From positions 1 through 36,752 of the forward strand of contig JAFAMW010000069.1 in NCBI GenBank assembly GCA_019232985.1: DNA of 36,752 nucleotides, in the 5' to 3' direction. This document shows positions 25,601-35,349 of the stretch, one piece after another (within the stretch, counting starts at the first letter, position 1; each line of letters begins with the position of its first letter). The notes under the pieces are model-generated. The model did no database searches, was not told where the DNA came from, and worked only from the letters and a program-made list of their open reading frames with translations. The DNA is from Roseateles sp. (GTDB lineage: Bacteria > Pseudomonadota > Gammaproteobacteria > Burkholderiales > Burkholderiaceae). The position numbers and the translations under genes were made by a program.

Positions 25601-28600
25601 TTACCAGAACTTGTAGCTGCCGCTGATGTTGACAATGCGGCCCTGGTAGTTCTGCAGCTGGTTCACGCCATGCGTGCCGTACCAGCTGTCGGCGACCGGG
25701 TCGTAGGTCGGCTGCTTGTTGAGGATGTTCTGCATATTGATGTCGAGCTTGAGGTTCTTCGTCACGTCCCAGACGAAGTTTGCGTTCAGGTAGGTGTTGG
25801 CCGGCACGCCGCGCGCGCAGATCGACGGCGTGAGCGCCGCGTTCGCGACGCAGTCGGGGTAGTCCCAGGTCGAGTCGGTCGACCCGCCCCACAGGCTCTG
25901 GCCGCCGACGTAGTTCGCGAGCAGGCTCACGACGTAGTTCTGCACATGCCAGTCGGCGCGCAGCGTCGCCGTGACCTGCGGCGTGCCGTAGAGCCCGACC
26001 ATGTCGGCCTGCCAGCTGCCGTTGACGTCCTGGGTGCGGTAGCGGTGCTTGAGCGTCGCCTGCGCGCCGAGGTCGAGGCGGCCCCAGCCGCCGAGCCCCA
26101 GGTGCGCGTTCGCGTCGACGTCGAAGCCGTCGACGAGGGTGCGCGTGCGGTTCATGTAGCCGGTGATGATGCCGGCGACGTCGCCGACGCTGTAGCCGGG
26201 CAGCGTGGCCGGGCAGATGCCCGCGTTGGCCGGGTTCGCGCACATCTGCGCGAGCGCCGCGAGGTTCGCGCGGTCGGCCGCGCTGACCGGCAGGCGCGAA
26301 GCCACCGACGAACCCTTCAGCGCCGGGCCGTACTGGGCGATCTGCTCGGCGAGCACCTGGTTCGAGCTGACCGAGACGATCTCGTTCTTGCGGTAGATGA
26401 AGAAGTAGTCGGCCGACAGGTCCCAGGTCTTGTTCGGCTGGAACACGAAGCCCGTCGTCAGGACCTGCGCGGTCTCGGGCTTGAGGCCCGCGTTCGGCGA
26501 CGTGATGCCGCCGGCGACGGTCTGGCAGTCGGCGTTCTGCAGCTGCTGGCCCAGCGTCACGTCCGAGCCGACCGTCGACTTCTGCAGCAGCGCCGCGATC
26601 GCGTTGGTCTGGTTGCAGCGCACCGGGTCGTTGACGACGGTCTGGGCGTAGACGCCGCCGGTGCCCGACTCGGCGAGGCTCGGCGCGCGGAAGCCCTGCG
26701 AGTAGGTCGCGCGCAGCGCGAGCTCGGGCGTCGCCTCGAACTTCAGGCCGAACTTGGGCACGACATGGGCCGCGAAGGTCGGGTACTTGTCGACGCGCAG
26801 CGCCGCGTTGGCCTCGAGCGTCCTGGTCAGCGGCGCGAGCAGCTCGGTGTAGGCGGCCTCGGTCGTGCGGTGGCCCGAGAACCAGCTGCCGCCCTGCCAG
26901 ACGATGTCGCCGTTCGCGGCGGCCGGGTTGCCCGGGCTGTAGAACTTCTCGTAGGCGATGTTGAAGCCCGCGGCGAGCTGCAGGTCGCCGCCCGGCAGCG
27001 TGCCGATCTTGCCCGAGGCCTTGCCGTCCCACGTCGCGAGCTTGTCCCACGACGGGTAAGCGTTGTTCGGGAAGATCTGCGCCAGCAGCGCGGCGTTGCT
27101 CGCGTTGGTCGTGCCGAACTGGTAGGCCGGGTGGTCGCTCATCAGCGTGAGGCCGGTCGTCGGGTCGGTCGTGAACGGACCGAAGGCCTTGGCGAAGCCG
27201 CTCAGGCTCACATTGGTGTCCTGGTACAGCACCGAGTGGGTGCCGGCCAGGCTCAGCGCGGTCTCGACGTCCCAGTCCTTGATCGTGCCGCGGACGCCCG
27301 ACATCAGCCGGTACTCGTCGTCGGTGTTCTCGTTGTGGAAGATGCTGTTGTCGTCGAGGAAGGTGTACTGCAGGCCCGCGATGCCGTTCATCATGCCCGC
27401 GAGCGTCGGCGTGAGCTTGTTGTACGGGTTCGTCGCCGACAGGTAGGGCATCGTGAAGCTGTTGAGCCCGAAGCCCTTGTTGCGCGCGTACCAGGTCGTC
27501 TGGTAGCCGCTCGAGTAGTTCGACGGCTGGGTCGCCGAGTACATGTCGATATGCGTGGCGCTGAGCTCGGTGAAGCCCTCCCAGTCGTCGTTGAACTGGT
27601 AATGCGCGCTCACGAACAGGTTGCTGCGCTCCGACGAGGGCACGGTGAACTGGCCGAGCGGCAGCGTGTCGAGCGGGCAGCTGCTGTTCGTCGCGCTGTA
27701 GCGCGTGCTCGGGCAGCCGGGCGCGGCCATGCCGTGGCGCGCGCCGTTGGCGTCGTAGACGAACAGCGTGCCCGGGTTGATCGTGCCGGGCTGGCTGCCG
27801 TCGTAGATGTTGTAGTTCTTGTAGAAGTTCGGATTGACCTGGTAGAACTGCGCGGGGAAGTCGTTGATGACGTCGGGCAGGTAGACCGCGTCGCGCTTGT
27901 AGTAGCTCAGCGTGCCGAAGATGTTGAAGTGCTGGGTGTCGAGGTCGCCGGTGCCGAAGGACACGGCCGCCTGGTGCTCGCCGTTCGTGCGCGTGCGCAG
28001 CGACTGCTGGGTGCTGCCGCGCACCTCGAGGCCCTTGTAGCTCTTCTTCGTGATCACGTTGATCACGCCGGCGATCGCGTCGGAGCCGTAGATCGCCGAG
28101 GCGCCGTCGGTCAGCACCTCGATGCGCTCGATCGCGTCGGCCGGGATCGTGTCGACATTGACGAACTGGTACTGGAAGCCCGAGGGCGCGCCGTAGGACG
28201 ACAGGCGGCGGCCGTTCAGCAGCACGAGCGTCGCCTGCGGCCCGAGGCCGCGCAGGTTCGCCTGCGACGCGCCGTCGGTGCCGGTGAACATGCTCTGCGA
28301 GTCGACCAGCGCGGGCGCCGACTGCGGCAGGTTCTGCAGCACTTCCTGCAGCGTGTTCGCGCCCTCGTCCTGGATCTGCTGGCGCGAGATCACCTGCAGC
28401 GGCGAGGCCGTCTCGCGGCTGATGCGCTTGATGCTCGAACCGGTCACCTCGACGCGGTTGAGCTTGACCGCGTCCGCGTCGTCCTTGGCGTTGCCGTCGT
28501 CGCCCGGGTCGGTCGCCGCGCTTGCCGCGGCGGCGAGCGCGAGCATGGCCAGGGCCAGGGAGGCGGCGCGCGCGGTCGCGCGCAGCTGCGGGGAGTGAAT

Positions 28601-28609
28601 CCGGTTCAT
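25601..28609 (-). CDS. TonB-dependent outer-membrane receptor, putative glycan transporter
   Basis: A 1002-residue outer-membrane receptor. The signal peptide (1-31, AAASA) is followed by an acidic linker, TonB box VEVTGSSIKR, a plug domain with LVLLNGRRLSSYGAP and [21 protein letters not shown], and a large barrel ending ISGSYKFW with the C-terminal aromatic signal. The length and the VTGSSIKRISRETASPLQVI region are typical of the large receptors that Xanthomonas, Caulobacter and relatives use for carbohydrates. It is the last gene of the minus-strand glycan locus, 52 bases after the DUF3472 gene; AAGGA lies before the ATG. Its ligand is inferred from the neighbours (GH36-like enzyme, agaS) to be a GalNAc- or galactose-containing oligosaccharide. 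Confidence 0.92.
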   Translation of the reverse strand: MNRIHSPQLRATARAASLALAMLALAAAASAATDPGDDGNAKDDADAVKLNRVEVTGSSIKRISRETASPLQVISRQQIQDEGANTLQEVLQNLPQSAPALVDSQSMFTGTDGASQANLRGLGPQATLVLLNGRRLSSYGAPSGFQYQFVNVDTIPADAIERIEVLTDGASAIYGSDAIAGVINVITKKSYKGLEVRGSTQQSLRTRTNGEHQAAVSFGTGDLDTQHFNIFGTLSYYKRDAVYLPDVINDFPAQFYQVNPNFYKNYNIYDGSQPGTINPGTLFVYDANGARHGMAAPGCPSTRYSATNSSCPLDTLPLGQFTVPSSERSNLFVSAHYQFNDDWEGFTELSATHIDMYSATQPSNYSSGYQTTWYARNKGFGLNSFTMPYLSATNPYNKLTPTLAGMMNGIAGLQYTFLDDNSIFHNENTDDEYRLMSGVRGTIKDWDVETALSLAGTHSVLYQDTNVSLSGFAKAFGPFTTDPTTGLTLMSDHPAYQFGTTNASNAALLAQIFPNNAYPSWDKLATWDGKASGKIGTLPGGDLQLAAGFNIAYEKFYSPGNPAAANGDIVWQGGSWFSGHRTTEAAYTELLAPLTRTLEANAALRVDKYPTFAAHVVPKFGLKFEATPELALRATYSQGFRAPSLAESGTGGVYAQTVVNDPVRCNQTNAIAALLQKSTVGSDVTLGQQLQNADCQTVAGGITSPNAGLKPETAQVLTTGFVFQPNKTWDLSADYFFIYRKNEIVSVSSNQVLAEQIAQYGPALKGSSVASRLPVSAADRANLAALAQMCANPANAGICPATLPGYSVGDVAGIITGYMNRTRTLVDGFDVDANAHLGLGGWGRLDLGAQATLKHRYRTQDVNGSWQADMVGLYGTPQVTATLRADWHVQNYVVSLLANYVGGQSLWGGSTDSTWDYPDCVANAALTPSICARGVPANTYLNANFVWDVTKNLKLDINMQNILNKQPTYDPVADSWYGTHGVNQLQNYQGRIVNISGSYKFW

Positions 28610-28661
28610 CGTCGAGGTCCTTTCGAGGCCTTTGGGTTGTTTTGGGTAGGCGCGGCGCCGC

Positions 28662-29966
28662 TCAATGCGTCGGCAGCCGGCTCAGGTCGACGTTCGGCGG
28701 CGCGTTGCCCGCGGCGCGGCGGAGGGTCTGGCCCGACGCGACCGGCGGCGTGAAGAAGCCGTCGTTGCGCAGGTAGAAGCGCGACTCGCGGTCGGCGACG
28801 CCGCCGGCGAAGTCGGCGCGCTGCTGGTTCAGACCGGTCGGGTCGACGTCGTAATAGGCCGAGCTGACTTCGGTCCACGCGCCGTTCGCGCCGACCGCCC
28901 ATTGGTTGCCGTACTGCGCGTAGCGGTCGCGCCAGCCATAGTCGGGGTTGAAGTTCTCGAGGAAGGAGTACACGCCCTGGTGGTACATCGCCGTGCCCTG
29001 GTACTGCCAGGTCGCGATGTACAGCCACTTCACGCAGGGCTCGGCGCCGCCCTGCCGGCCCTGTGCGTCGTCGTCGGGCACGCCGAACCAGGCCGAGAAC
29101 AGCGTGTTGCCCTGGCCGTCGGGCTGGGCGCGCGTGATGAAGCGGTAGGTCGCGCCCGCGTGCCAGCGCAAGACCAGGTGGCTCTGGCCGCCCGTGCCCT
29201 CGCCGCCGAAGCTGTCGACGATCACGTTCTTGCCGCTCGCGACGAGCTTGGTCGTGCCGACCGGCGGGTTCCACACCGAGAACAGGATCCAGCGCTCGGT
29301 CGGCGAATTCACCTGCATGCCGAAGTAGCCGACGTTGAAGCCGTTCGCCATGAAATAGGAGCCGATCGGGTCCTGGCCCGGCGGCACCGTGACCTCGCTG
29401 TAGAAGTACTCGGTGTTCGCCGGCACGTTGAAGCCGAGGTGGACCGAGGAGCCGCGGCGCGACCAGTAGAAGTTGCTCGGGTCGTTCGCGAACAGCGCGC
29501 CCTGGGCGGCCGCGCCGTCGATCTGCAGCGCCGAGATATCGCCGAAGTAGCCGCCGTCCTTCTTCACGCCCTGCAGCTCGATCTTCACGTAGCCGGGCCG
29601 CTCGATGTAGAAGGTCCCGACCGGGAACACCGCGCCCGCGACGCCGGCCGGCGCGAGCGGCACCGTGAGCGCCTGGCGGCCGTCGACCGAGACCTTGACG
29701 AGGCTGTAGTTCGAGCCGAACACGCCGCCGACGAGCGCGACCTGCAGATTGCCCACCTGCCTGACGTCGACGTAGGTGCTGATGGTCGTGCGCGGCGAGG
29801 TCCAGTTGTGCAGGCCGGTGTCGTCGATCGACGCGTCGGCCGGCGCCGCGGTCAGGAACGCGTTGCCGCCGAGCGGCACGCTGACGGGCGCGGCCTGGGC
29901 CGCTGCGGCAAAGAAGAAACCGGACGCGAGCAGCAGCCCGCCGATACGCTGGAGCAGTGAGTGCAT
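28662..29966 (-). CDS. Exported DUF5077-DUF3472 protein
   Basis: A 434-residue protein with a signal peptide (about 1-25, AAAQA). The first part (about 26-160) is a beta-rich, carbohydrate-binding-like domain matching DUF5077 (VPLGGNAFLTAAPADASIDD, TFYIERPGYVKIELQGV). The rest matches DUF3472 (GYFGMQVNSPTERWILFSVW, HAGATYRFITRAQPDG, KWLYIATWQYQG). Both domains are uncharacterised and common in glycan-degrading bacteria. A perfect GGAGGT (29976-29971 on this strand) is placed in the 12-base gap after the receptor gene, so translation is efficient and coupled. It sits between two TonB receptors; a surface or periplasmic role in binding or processing the same glycan is likely by context only. 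Confidence 0.88.
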   Translation of the reverse strand: MHSLLQRIGGLLLASGFFFAAAAQAAPVSVPLGGNAFLTAAPADASIDDTGLHNWTSPRTTISTYVDVRQVGNLQVALVGGVFGSNYSLVKVSVDGRQALTVPLAPAGVAGAVFPVGTFYIERPGYVKIELQGVKKDGGYFGDISALQIDGAAAQGALFANDPSNFYWSRRGSSVHLGFNVPANTEYFYSEVTVPPGQDPIGSYFMANGFNVGYFGMQVNSPTERWILFSVWNPPVGTTKLVASGKNVIVDSFGGEGTGGQSHLVLRWHAGATYRFITRAQPDGQGNTLFSAWFGVPDDDAQGRQGGAEPCVKWLYIATWQYQGTAMYHQGVYSFLENFNPDYGWRDRYAQYGNQWAVGANGAWTEVSSAYYDVDPTGLNQQRADFAGGVADRESRFYLRNDGFFTPPVASGQTLRRAAGNAPPNVDLSRLPTH

Positions 29967-29978
29967 GGAGACCTCCGT

Positions 29979-32900
29979 TCAGAACGAATGCGCGTACTCG
30001 ACCGTGAACATCACCGAGCTCGGCGACTGGCGGCCCGTGATCTGCCCGTAGTAGGGGCTCACGGTGTTGTCGGGCGTGTCGCGCGTGTCGTTCATGCGCG
30101 TCGTGACCTGGCTGTTGAACGCGTCGAACCAGTCGGCCTTGAACGTCAGGCCGCGCACGATCGCGGGCTGATAGGCGAGGCTCAGGTCGAGCTGGGTCAG
30201 CCAGGGCAGGCGGCCGCCGCTGCCGCGCGGCGCGGCCACGCCGTTGCAGTAGAAGTACGAGGCGCCGTAGCCGATCTGCGCGGCGACCGCGGCGTCCGGG
30301 TAGTTGCCGCGGCAGCTGCGCGGCGCCCCCGAGACGAGCTGCAGGTTCGCGCCGACGAGGATCTCGGGGTGGACCTGCGCGTAGCCGTAGGCCTTGAGCG
30401 CGTGGCGGTGGTCGTTGCTCAGGTAGCCGTAGGAGTTGACCATCAGCTCCTTGTAGTCGTCGCTGACCGTGAGGCCGACGTCGCCGCCGCCGATGTTGTC
30501 GGTCTCGCCCTCCTGGTTGCCCTTGCTGTACGACAGCGTGTAGGTCAGCTTGCCGTACCAGCCGTCGCTGAACGGATGTTCGGCGAACAGGTTCAGCGCC
30601 TTGTACGTGCGGTTCGGGCGCGGGTTGCCCCATTGCGCGGCCGTGATGTCGACGCGGCGCAGGCCCGCGCCGTCGCCGAAGTCGACGAGCAGGCTGTTGT
30701 CGCGGCCCGGGTTCATGACCGCGCACTGGAAGCCCGCGTAATTGCTCTCGTCGACGCCGTTGCGCTGGGCCCAGGCGTCGATCGGGCGCTGGTCGCAGGT
30801 GTCGTCGAGCGTGTCGTTGAGCTTGCGGTACTGCAGGCTCGCCCCGTAGACGAGCTGCTTGGAGAACGCGTGCTCGAAGCCGATCGCGATCTCGTCCTGC
30901 GAGAACGGCCGCAGATTGAGCGCGACGAGCGTGCGCGGGTCGGGCGTCTGGCCGAAGTAGTTGTTGACCGAGGTCGCCTTGCTGATCGGCACGAGGCCGG
31001 TCGGCGCGCCGGTCGTCGGGTCGACGCCGGTATAGGTGTAGTAGGTGCTCGTCGACAGCAGGCCCGTCGCGATATTGCTCGACAGGCTCGACGGCACGGG
31101 CAGGAAGTAGCGGCCCGCGTTCGCGTAGAACTTGGTCGCGCCGTCGCCGTTCAGGTCCCAGCTCGCGGCGAGGCGCGGCGCGAGCATATTGCGCTCGGAG
31201 ATCAGCTCGCGGCGCTGGCTGTCGTTGTTCGTGAACTGCTCGTTGCGCAGGCCGAGGTCGAGCATCACCGTGCGCGTGACCTGCCAGCGGTCCTGCAGGT
31301 ACTGGGCCGACTGCACGCTCGTCGGGTGGGCGAGCTTGCTGTTGAAGTCCTGGCTCACGAAATAGCCCTGCGCGCCGTAGCCGCCGCCCTGGGCCGGCGA
31401 CTCGAACGCGTCGAAGGGCAGCTGGTTCGGGTTGTTGTAGTGCTGGTAGGTCCAGGTCGAGCCGCCCGCGTACTGGGTGCCGACGACCGAGCTGATGTTC
31501 ATGCGGTCGATGCCGCCGCGGATGTCGTGCGCGCCCCACTGGTACTCGAGGTCGACGCGGCCGCCCTTCTGGTCGTCGCCCGAGCCCGGCGCCGTGAGCA
31601 GGCCCGTGACGGTCTGCGGGTTGTTGTAGGTCACGCCCGGCACGCGCGAGGTCAGCGTCGACACGGTCTGCGCGAGCGTCGGGTCGTAGCCGTAGGGCGT
31701 GCGCACGTGGATCGTGCGCGAGTCGCCGTACAGCGCGGTCAGCGTGAGCTTGTCGGTCAGGTAGCCCGTGTATTTGAGGATCGTCAGGTTGTCGCCGGGC
31801 ACGCAATAGCTGTTGTTCGGGCAGCTGTTGACGTCGGTCTCGCCGCTGTTGCCGGGCACGCCGGTCTGATGCAGCGTGCCGTAGTCGAAGCCGAAGTCCT
31901 GCGACCGCTTCGTCGTGCGGTCGAACATCTTCGTGAGCTCGAGGTGGTGGTCGTCGCTGAGGTTGTAGTCGAGCTTGAGCAGGTAATGGTCGACCGCGGT
32001 GTTCGACACGGCCCAGCCGGTCGGCGACGTCGTTGTGTCGCTCGAGGCGTTTACACCGGCCGCATCGGTATGGGTCTGCTCGGCCGCGAGGAACACGAAC
32101 AGCTTGTTGCGGATCAGCGGCCCGCCGACGTAGACGCCGTAGGTCTTGCTCGAGCTGCTGTTGTCCTGGTTCCAGTAGTACAGCTTGCCGTCGGTCTGCG
32201 GGTTGACGCCGGTGTTCGGGTAATAGGTGTTGGCCGACGTGCCGCGCAGCGAGTTCGGCGTGTACGAAACCTTGCCGCCGACCTCCCAGGTGTTCGTGCC
32301 GCTCTTGGTCGTGATGTTGATCACCCCGCCGGTCGAGCGGCCGAACTCGGCGCCGTAGCCGCCCGTGAGCACCTGCATATTGCCGATCGCGCCGAACGGC
32401 AGCTCGGCCGCGCCGACCTGGGTCAGGATGTTCGTGACCGGGAAGCCGTTCACGTAGTATGCGTTTTCGGACACGCCCGAGCCGCCGATCTGCGGGGCGC
32501 TGCCGTACTGGCTGTTGGTGTTGTGCGTGACGCCGGGCGTAAGCTGGACGACCGACATCATGTCGTTCGCGACCGGCAACTGGGCGAGCTCCCTGGCCGT
32601 GAACACGACGCCGTTGTTCGTGCTCGAGACGTCGATGCGCTTGGCCGTGCCGACGACCTCGACCTTGTCGAGCGCCTCGGCGCCCGGCGCGGCCGTCGTT
32701 GCGGCAGCCGCGGCCGCGAGGCTCGCGAAGTTCGCCTCGGCGCCGCTGCCGACCTTGGCCTCGACGTCGATATGCGCGGACTCTGCGCCGCCGTGCATCA
32801 GGTGGACGCGGTAGCGCCCGGGCGGCAGCGAGCTCGCCTGGTAGTGGCCTTGCGCGTCGGGCGTCACACTGCGCTGCACGCCGGTGTCGAGGTTCTCGAG

Positions 32901-33059
32901 CAGCACGCTCGAGCCGGCCTCGGCCGGCACGTCGCCGAAGATCAGGGTCGTCGCGTTCGACTGCGCGAACGCGACCGGGGCCAGCGCGATCAGCGCCACG
33001 GCCAGCGAGGCGGCCCGCGCGGTCGCGCGCAGACGCGGGGAAGAACAGTTGCGGTTCAT
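29979..33059 (-). CDS. Oar-like TonB-dependent receptor with N-terminal carboxypeptidase-regulatory-like domain
   Basis: A 1026-residue outer-membrane protein. The signal peptide (to about residue 32, PVAFAQ) is followed by a CarboxypepD_reg/CNA-B-like domain (about 35-110; LENLDTGVQRSVTPDAQGHY, LPPGRYRVHL), a TonB box (VEVVGTAKRI), a plug (LPVANDMMSVVQLTPGV, GGYGAEFGRSTGGVINITTK) and an Oar-type barrel ending MFTVEYAHSF. An in-frame ATG 21 codons upstream (33122) gives no better signal; the ATG at 33059 is chosen because its N-terminus matches that of the other receptor in the operon (SPRLRATARAASL versus SPQLRATARAASL) and has AGAGGA upstream. The 158 bases to the glycosidase gene (33060-33217) hold no gene. 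Ligand is inferred as an amino-sugar glycan. Confidence 0.9.
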   Translation of the reverse strand: MNRNCSSPRLRATARAASLAVALIALAPVAFAQSNATTLIFGDVPAEAGSSVLLENLDTGVQRSVTPDAQGHYQASSLPPGRYRVHLMHGGAESAHIDVEAKVGSGAEANFASLAAAAAATTAAPGAEALDKVEVVGTAKRIDVSSTNNGVVFTARELAQLPVANDMMSVVQLTPGVTHNTNSQYGSAPQIGGSGVSENAYYVNGFPVTNILTQVGAAELPFGAIGNMQVLTGGYGAEFGRSTGGVINITTKSGTNTWEVGGKVSYTPNSLRGTSANTYYPNTGVNPQTDGKLYYWNQDNSSSSKTYGVYVGGPLIRNKLFVFLAAEQTHTDAAGVNASSDTTTSPTGWAVSNTAVDHYLLKLDYNLSDDHHLELTKMFDRTTKRSQDFGFDYGTLHQTGVPGNSGETDVNSCPNNSYCVPGDNLTILKYTGYLTDKLTLTALYGDSRTIHVRTPYGYDPTLAQTVSTLTSRVPGVTYNNPQTVTGLLTAPGSGDDQKGGRVDLEYQWGAHDIRGGIDRMNISSVVGTQYAGGSTWTYQHYNNPNQLPFDAFESPAQGGGYGAQGYFVSQDFNSKLAHPTSVQSAQYLQDRWQVTRTVMLDLGLRNEQFTNNDSQRRELISERNMLAPRLAASWDLNGDGATKFYANAGRYFLPVPSSLSSNIATGLLSTSTYYTYTGVDPTTGAPTGLVPISKATSVNNYFGQTPDPRTLVALNLRPFSQDEIAIGFEHAFSKQLVYGASLQYRKLNDTLDDTCDQRPIDAWAQRNGVDESNYAGFQCAVMNPGRDNSLLVDFGDGAGLRRVDITAAQWGNPRPNRTYKALNLFAEHPFSDGWYGKLTYTLSYSKGNQEGETDNIGGGDVGLTVSDDYKELMVNSYGYLSNDHRHALKAYGYAQVHPEILVGANLQLVSGAPRSCRGNYPDAAVAAQIGYGASYFYCNGVAAPRGSGGRLPWLTQLDLSLAYQPAIVRGLTFKADWFDAFNSQVTTRMNDTRDTPDNTVSPYYGQITGRQSPSSVMFTVEYAHSF

Positions 33060-33217
33060 CGGTGAAGTCCTCTCGGGGCCTGGTTTCGGGCAACAGCAAT
33101 CCCTGAGCACCGGCTCATGCATCGGGTTCCGGGGGTGACGCGCAGCGCGCAGCGGCGCCGCGGGCGGCTTGGGCTAGCCGCTCACGGCGGCACGGTCGGG
33201 TGCGGCGTGGCCATGAT

Positions 33218-35263
33218 TCAGCGCGCGGCCGGGCTCAGCTCGAGCACCTGCACTTCGAAGGGTTTGAGTTCGACCGCCGCGACGGCGCCCGCACGCAGCG
33301 CGAGCGCGGCGCCGGCACCGAAGGCCGGCTTCGCGACCCACGCGCGCGGCTCGCTCGCGGGCAGCTCGAGCGCCTGTGCGAGGTCGAGCGCGAAACGCTG
33401 CGGCGCGGCGCCGGGGTTGCGCAGCGTGACGATCGCGTGGCCCGGACTCCACGAGGCCCAGCCGTAGACCTCGCCGCGCGCGGGGTCCCCGCCGATCCAG
33501 TGGCTGTCGCGCAGCGTCGCCGCGTTCGCGCGCGCCCATTTCGCGGCGCCGGCCAGGGTGTCCCAGTCCTTCTCGCCGAGCAGGTCGGGCGAGACATACA
33601 TCTCCTGCAGGCCCGTGCCGGTCGCGAAGTACGAGTGCACCTCGTCGGCGAAGTCGCCCTGCGGGTCGGTGTTCAGGCCGCGCGCCTTGCGCGCGTAGAT
33701 CATGCCGTGCAGCATCAGCGAGTTCAGCGGGAACAGCGGGCCCTGGCGCACGATGCCGCCGTAGGTGTCGCTGTCGCGGTAGGTGATCCAGCGCTGGCGG
33801 TTCGTGCCGACGCCGGCGAAGCTGTGGTCCTCGCCGCCGCGCCAGATCGAGTCGGCGGTGCGCAGCCAGAACGGCGACGGCCAGGTGCCCGTCGTCAGGT
33901 TGATGAACAGGTCGGGCTTGACCGCGCGCAGGTCGCCGATCAGCGCGATCGCGGCCGCGAAGTCGCTGTCGAACTCGCTGCCCGGCGTCACCTTGTCGGG
34001 GCTGCCCGTGCCGTCGAGCTTGAACTGGTTGATGCCGTATTTCTGCAGCAGGCCCAGCGCCGCGTCGTGGAACAGCGGGAAGTACTTCGGGCCCGACAGC
34101 GCAAGGCCCTGGTCGTCGACCTCGTAGCCGCCCGCGCGGCCGGCCGCGAGGCGCTCCTCGCGCGGGTCGCCGTAGCCGCCCCAGGGCGACAGCCAGACGC
34201 CGGGCTCGGCGCCGATCGCCTCGGCCGCCGCGCGCACCGGCGTGAAGCCGTTCGGAAAGTCCTTGCTGAACTGCCACAGGTGGGCGTGGTCGTCCCAGCC
34301 GTCGTCGAACAGGAAGGAGTCCATCCTGACGCCGCGCGCCTTGACGAGCTTGTCGCCGTAGGCCTTGATCACGCCGACCGCCTCGGACTCGGTATACGGC
34401 GTGAAGTAGCCGATGTCGTACCAGGAGTTGTAGTGCAGGAAGGTGCGGAACGGCGTCGCGCGCTCGTTCTCGAGGTAGGCCTGGAAGCCGCGGCGCAGCT
34501 GACCCGCCGGCGCGGCGCCGAGCACGGCCGAGTACTGCGCCGCGACGCCCGCGCGCAGCGGCAGCACGCGCTTGAGCCAGGCCGTCGCGCGGCCGTCGAT
34601 CGCCTGGGCCTGCGCCATCGGGTGCTCGAAGCCGAAGAACTCGTCGCGCGACACGAGCGGCGAGCCGTCGGTCGTGCCGGCGACCCACGGGTGGTCAAGC
34701 TCGAGGTCGACGAGCTTGATCGACGCGACGTCGAGCGCCCCCTGCGCGAGCAGCGTGAGCTCCTCGTGCACGTAGTTCGTGCCGTCGCGCAGCACCGCGC
34801 GCCAGCCGACCGTCAGGCCATGCTCGGCGTCGACGAAGCGCGCGCTCAGCGCGACGCCCGCACGGCGCTCGGCCGCGCGCGCCGCGCCGGGCTGCGCGGC
34901 CACGGTCGTGCACGCGAGCGCGCCGTCGAGCTTGAACTGCGAGGCCGCGAGCGCCTTGGCCGCGCCGCCGCCGGGCTTGCCGCGCAGCGTCAGGCTGAAC
35001 AGCTCGCCCGCGAGCGCCTGCTCGCGCTGCGTGAAGCCGTTGACGAGACGCGCGGGGCGGACCTGGCCGGCGCGCGCGTCGAGCTCGAAACGCAGCGCCG
35101 CGTCGGCCAGCGTCGCACGCTCGCCCTGGGCCTCGCAATGCGCGGCGCCGGGCGCGAGCGGCAGCCAGGGCTCGGGCAGCGTCGCGTCGGCCCGGGCCTG
35201 GGCAGTGGCGAGCAGCAGGAGGCCCGACAGGGCGCAGCAGAGAGGGGTCTTCTTCGGGGTCAT
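33218..35263 (-). CDS. Exported GH36-like alpha-glycosidase, putative alpha-galactosidase or alpha-N-acetylgalactosaminidase
   Basis: A 681-residue protein with a signal peptide (1-25, AQARA), a beta-rich N-terminal half and a TIM barrel typical of clan GH-D (GH27/GH36). Key motifs are FLFDDGW (Asp320-Asp321), GVWLSPWGGYG, and the nucleophile motif FKLDGTG with Asp417 as the probable catalytic nucleophile. The C-terminal beta domain ends FEVQVLELSP. The best match by eye is GH36; with agaS divergent next to it, an alpha-N-acetylgalactosaminidase is more likely than a plain alpha-galactosidase, by inference. It is the first gene of the four-gene minus-strand operon, with a 38-base leader from the predicted promoter. 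The acid/base residue was not assigned. Confidence 0.82.
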   Translation of the reverse strand: MTPKKTPLCCALSGLLLLATAQARADATLPEPWLPLAPGAAHCEAQGERATLADAALRFELDARAGQVRPARLVNGFTQREQALAGELFSLTLRGKPGGGAAKALAASQFKLDGALACTTVAAQPGAARAAERRAGVALSARFVDAEHGLTVGWRAVLRDGTNYVHEELTLLAQGALDVASIKLVDLELDHPWVAGTTDGSPLVSRDEFFGFEHPMAQAQAIDGRATAWLKRVLPLRAGVAAQYSAVLGAAPAGQLRRGFQAYLENERATPFRTFLHYNSWYDIGYFTPYTESEAVGVIKAYGDKLVKARGVRMDSFLFDDGWDDHAHLWQFSKDFPNGFTPVRAAAEAIGAEPGVWLSPWGGYGDPREERLAAGRAGGYEVDDQGLALSGPKYFPLFHDAALGLLQKYGINQFKLDGTGSPDKVTPGSEFDSDFAAAIALIGDLRAVKPDLFINLTTGTWPSPFWLRTADSIWRGGEDHSFAGVGTNRQRWITYRDSDTYGGIVRQGPLFPLNSLMLHGMIYARKARGLNTDPQGDFADEVHSYFATGTGLQEMYVSPDLLGEKDWDTLAGAAKWARANAATLRDSHWIGGDPARGEVYGWASWSPGHAIVTLRNPGAAPQRFALDLAQALELPASEPRAWVAKPAFGAGAALALRAGAVAAVELKPFEVQVLELSPAAR

Positions 35264-35307
35264 GAGGCTTCCAGACAGGGGGGCTGTTCTTTGCGATTTC
35301 GAAACAA

Positions 35308-35336
35308 ACTCTAGGAAGCCACCCGCGCCGCGTCAA
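35308..35336 (-). promoter_or_regulatory. Sigma70-type promoter of the glycan operon
   Basis: On the minus strand TTGACG (35336-35331), a 17-base spacer and TAGAGT (35313-35308) form a strong promoter, with start near 35301. The region is far more AT-rich than the rest of the window, as expected for a regulated promoter. Confidence 0.75.
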
Positions 35337-35349
35337 TAAAAGGAAAGTC
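35332..35349 (-). promoter_or_regulatory. AgaR-like operator overlapping the -35 of the glycan operon
   Basis: Read on the minus strand, GACTTTCCTTTTATTGAC overlaps the -35 element. The plus-strand agaS promoter has nearly the same sequence at its -35 (CTTTCTTTTTATTGAC). T-rich CTTTC repeats of this kind are typical of DeoR-family AgaR sites. Binding would block both promoters. Confidence 0.5.

Noticed and set aside
28606..33099. A 1497-residue minus-strand open frame across the receptor and DUF3472 genes
   Set aside because: It is Arg/Ala/Pro-rich, lacks any domain, and is a frame shadow caused by high GC at third codon positions. The real genes in the other frame have signal peptides, ribosome sites and recognisable domains.
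33060..33122. Upstream ATG at 33122 for the Oar-like receptor
   Set aside because: It adds a Cys/Pro-rich stretch before a normal signal peptide. The inner start matches the sister receptor and has an AGAGGA site.
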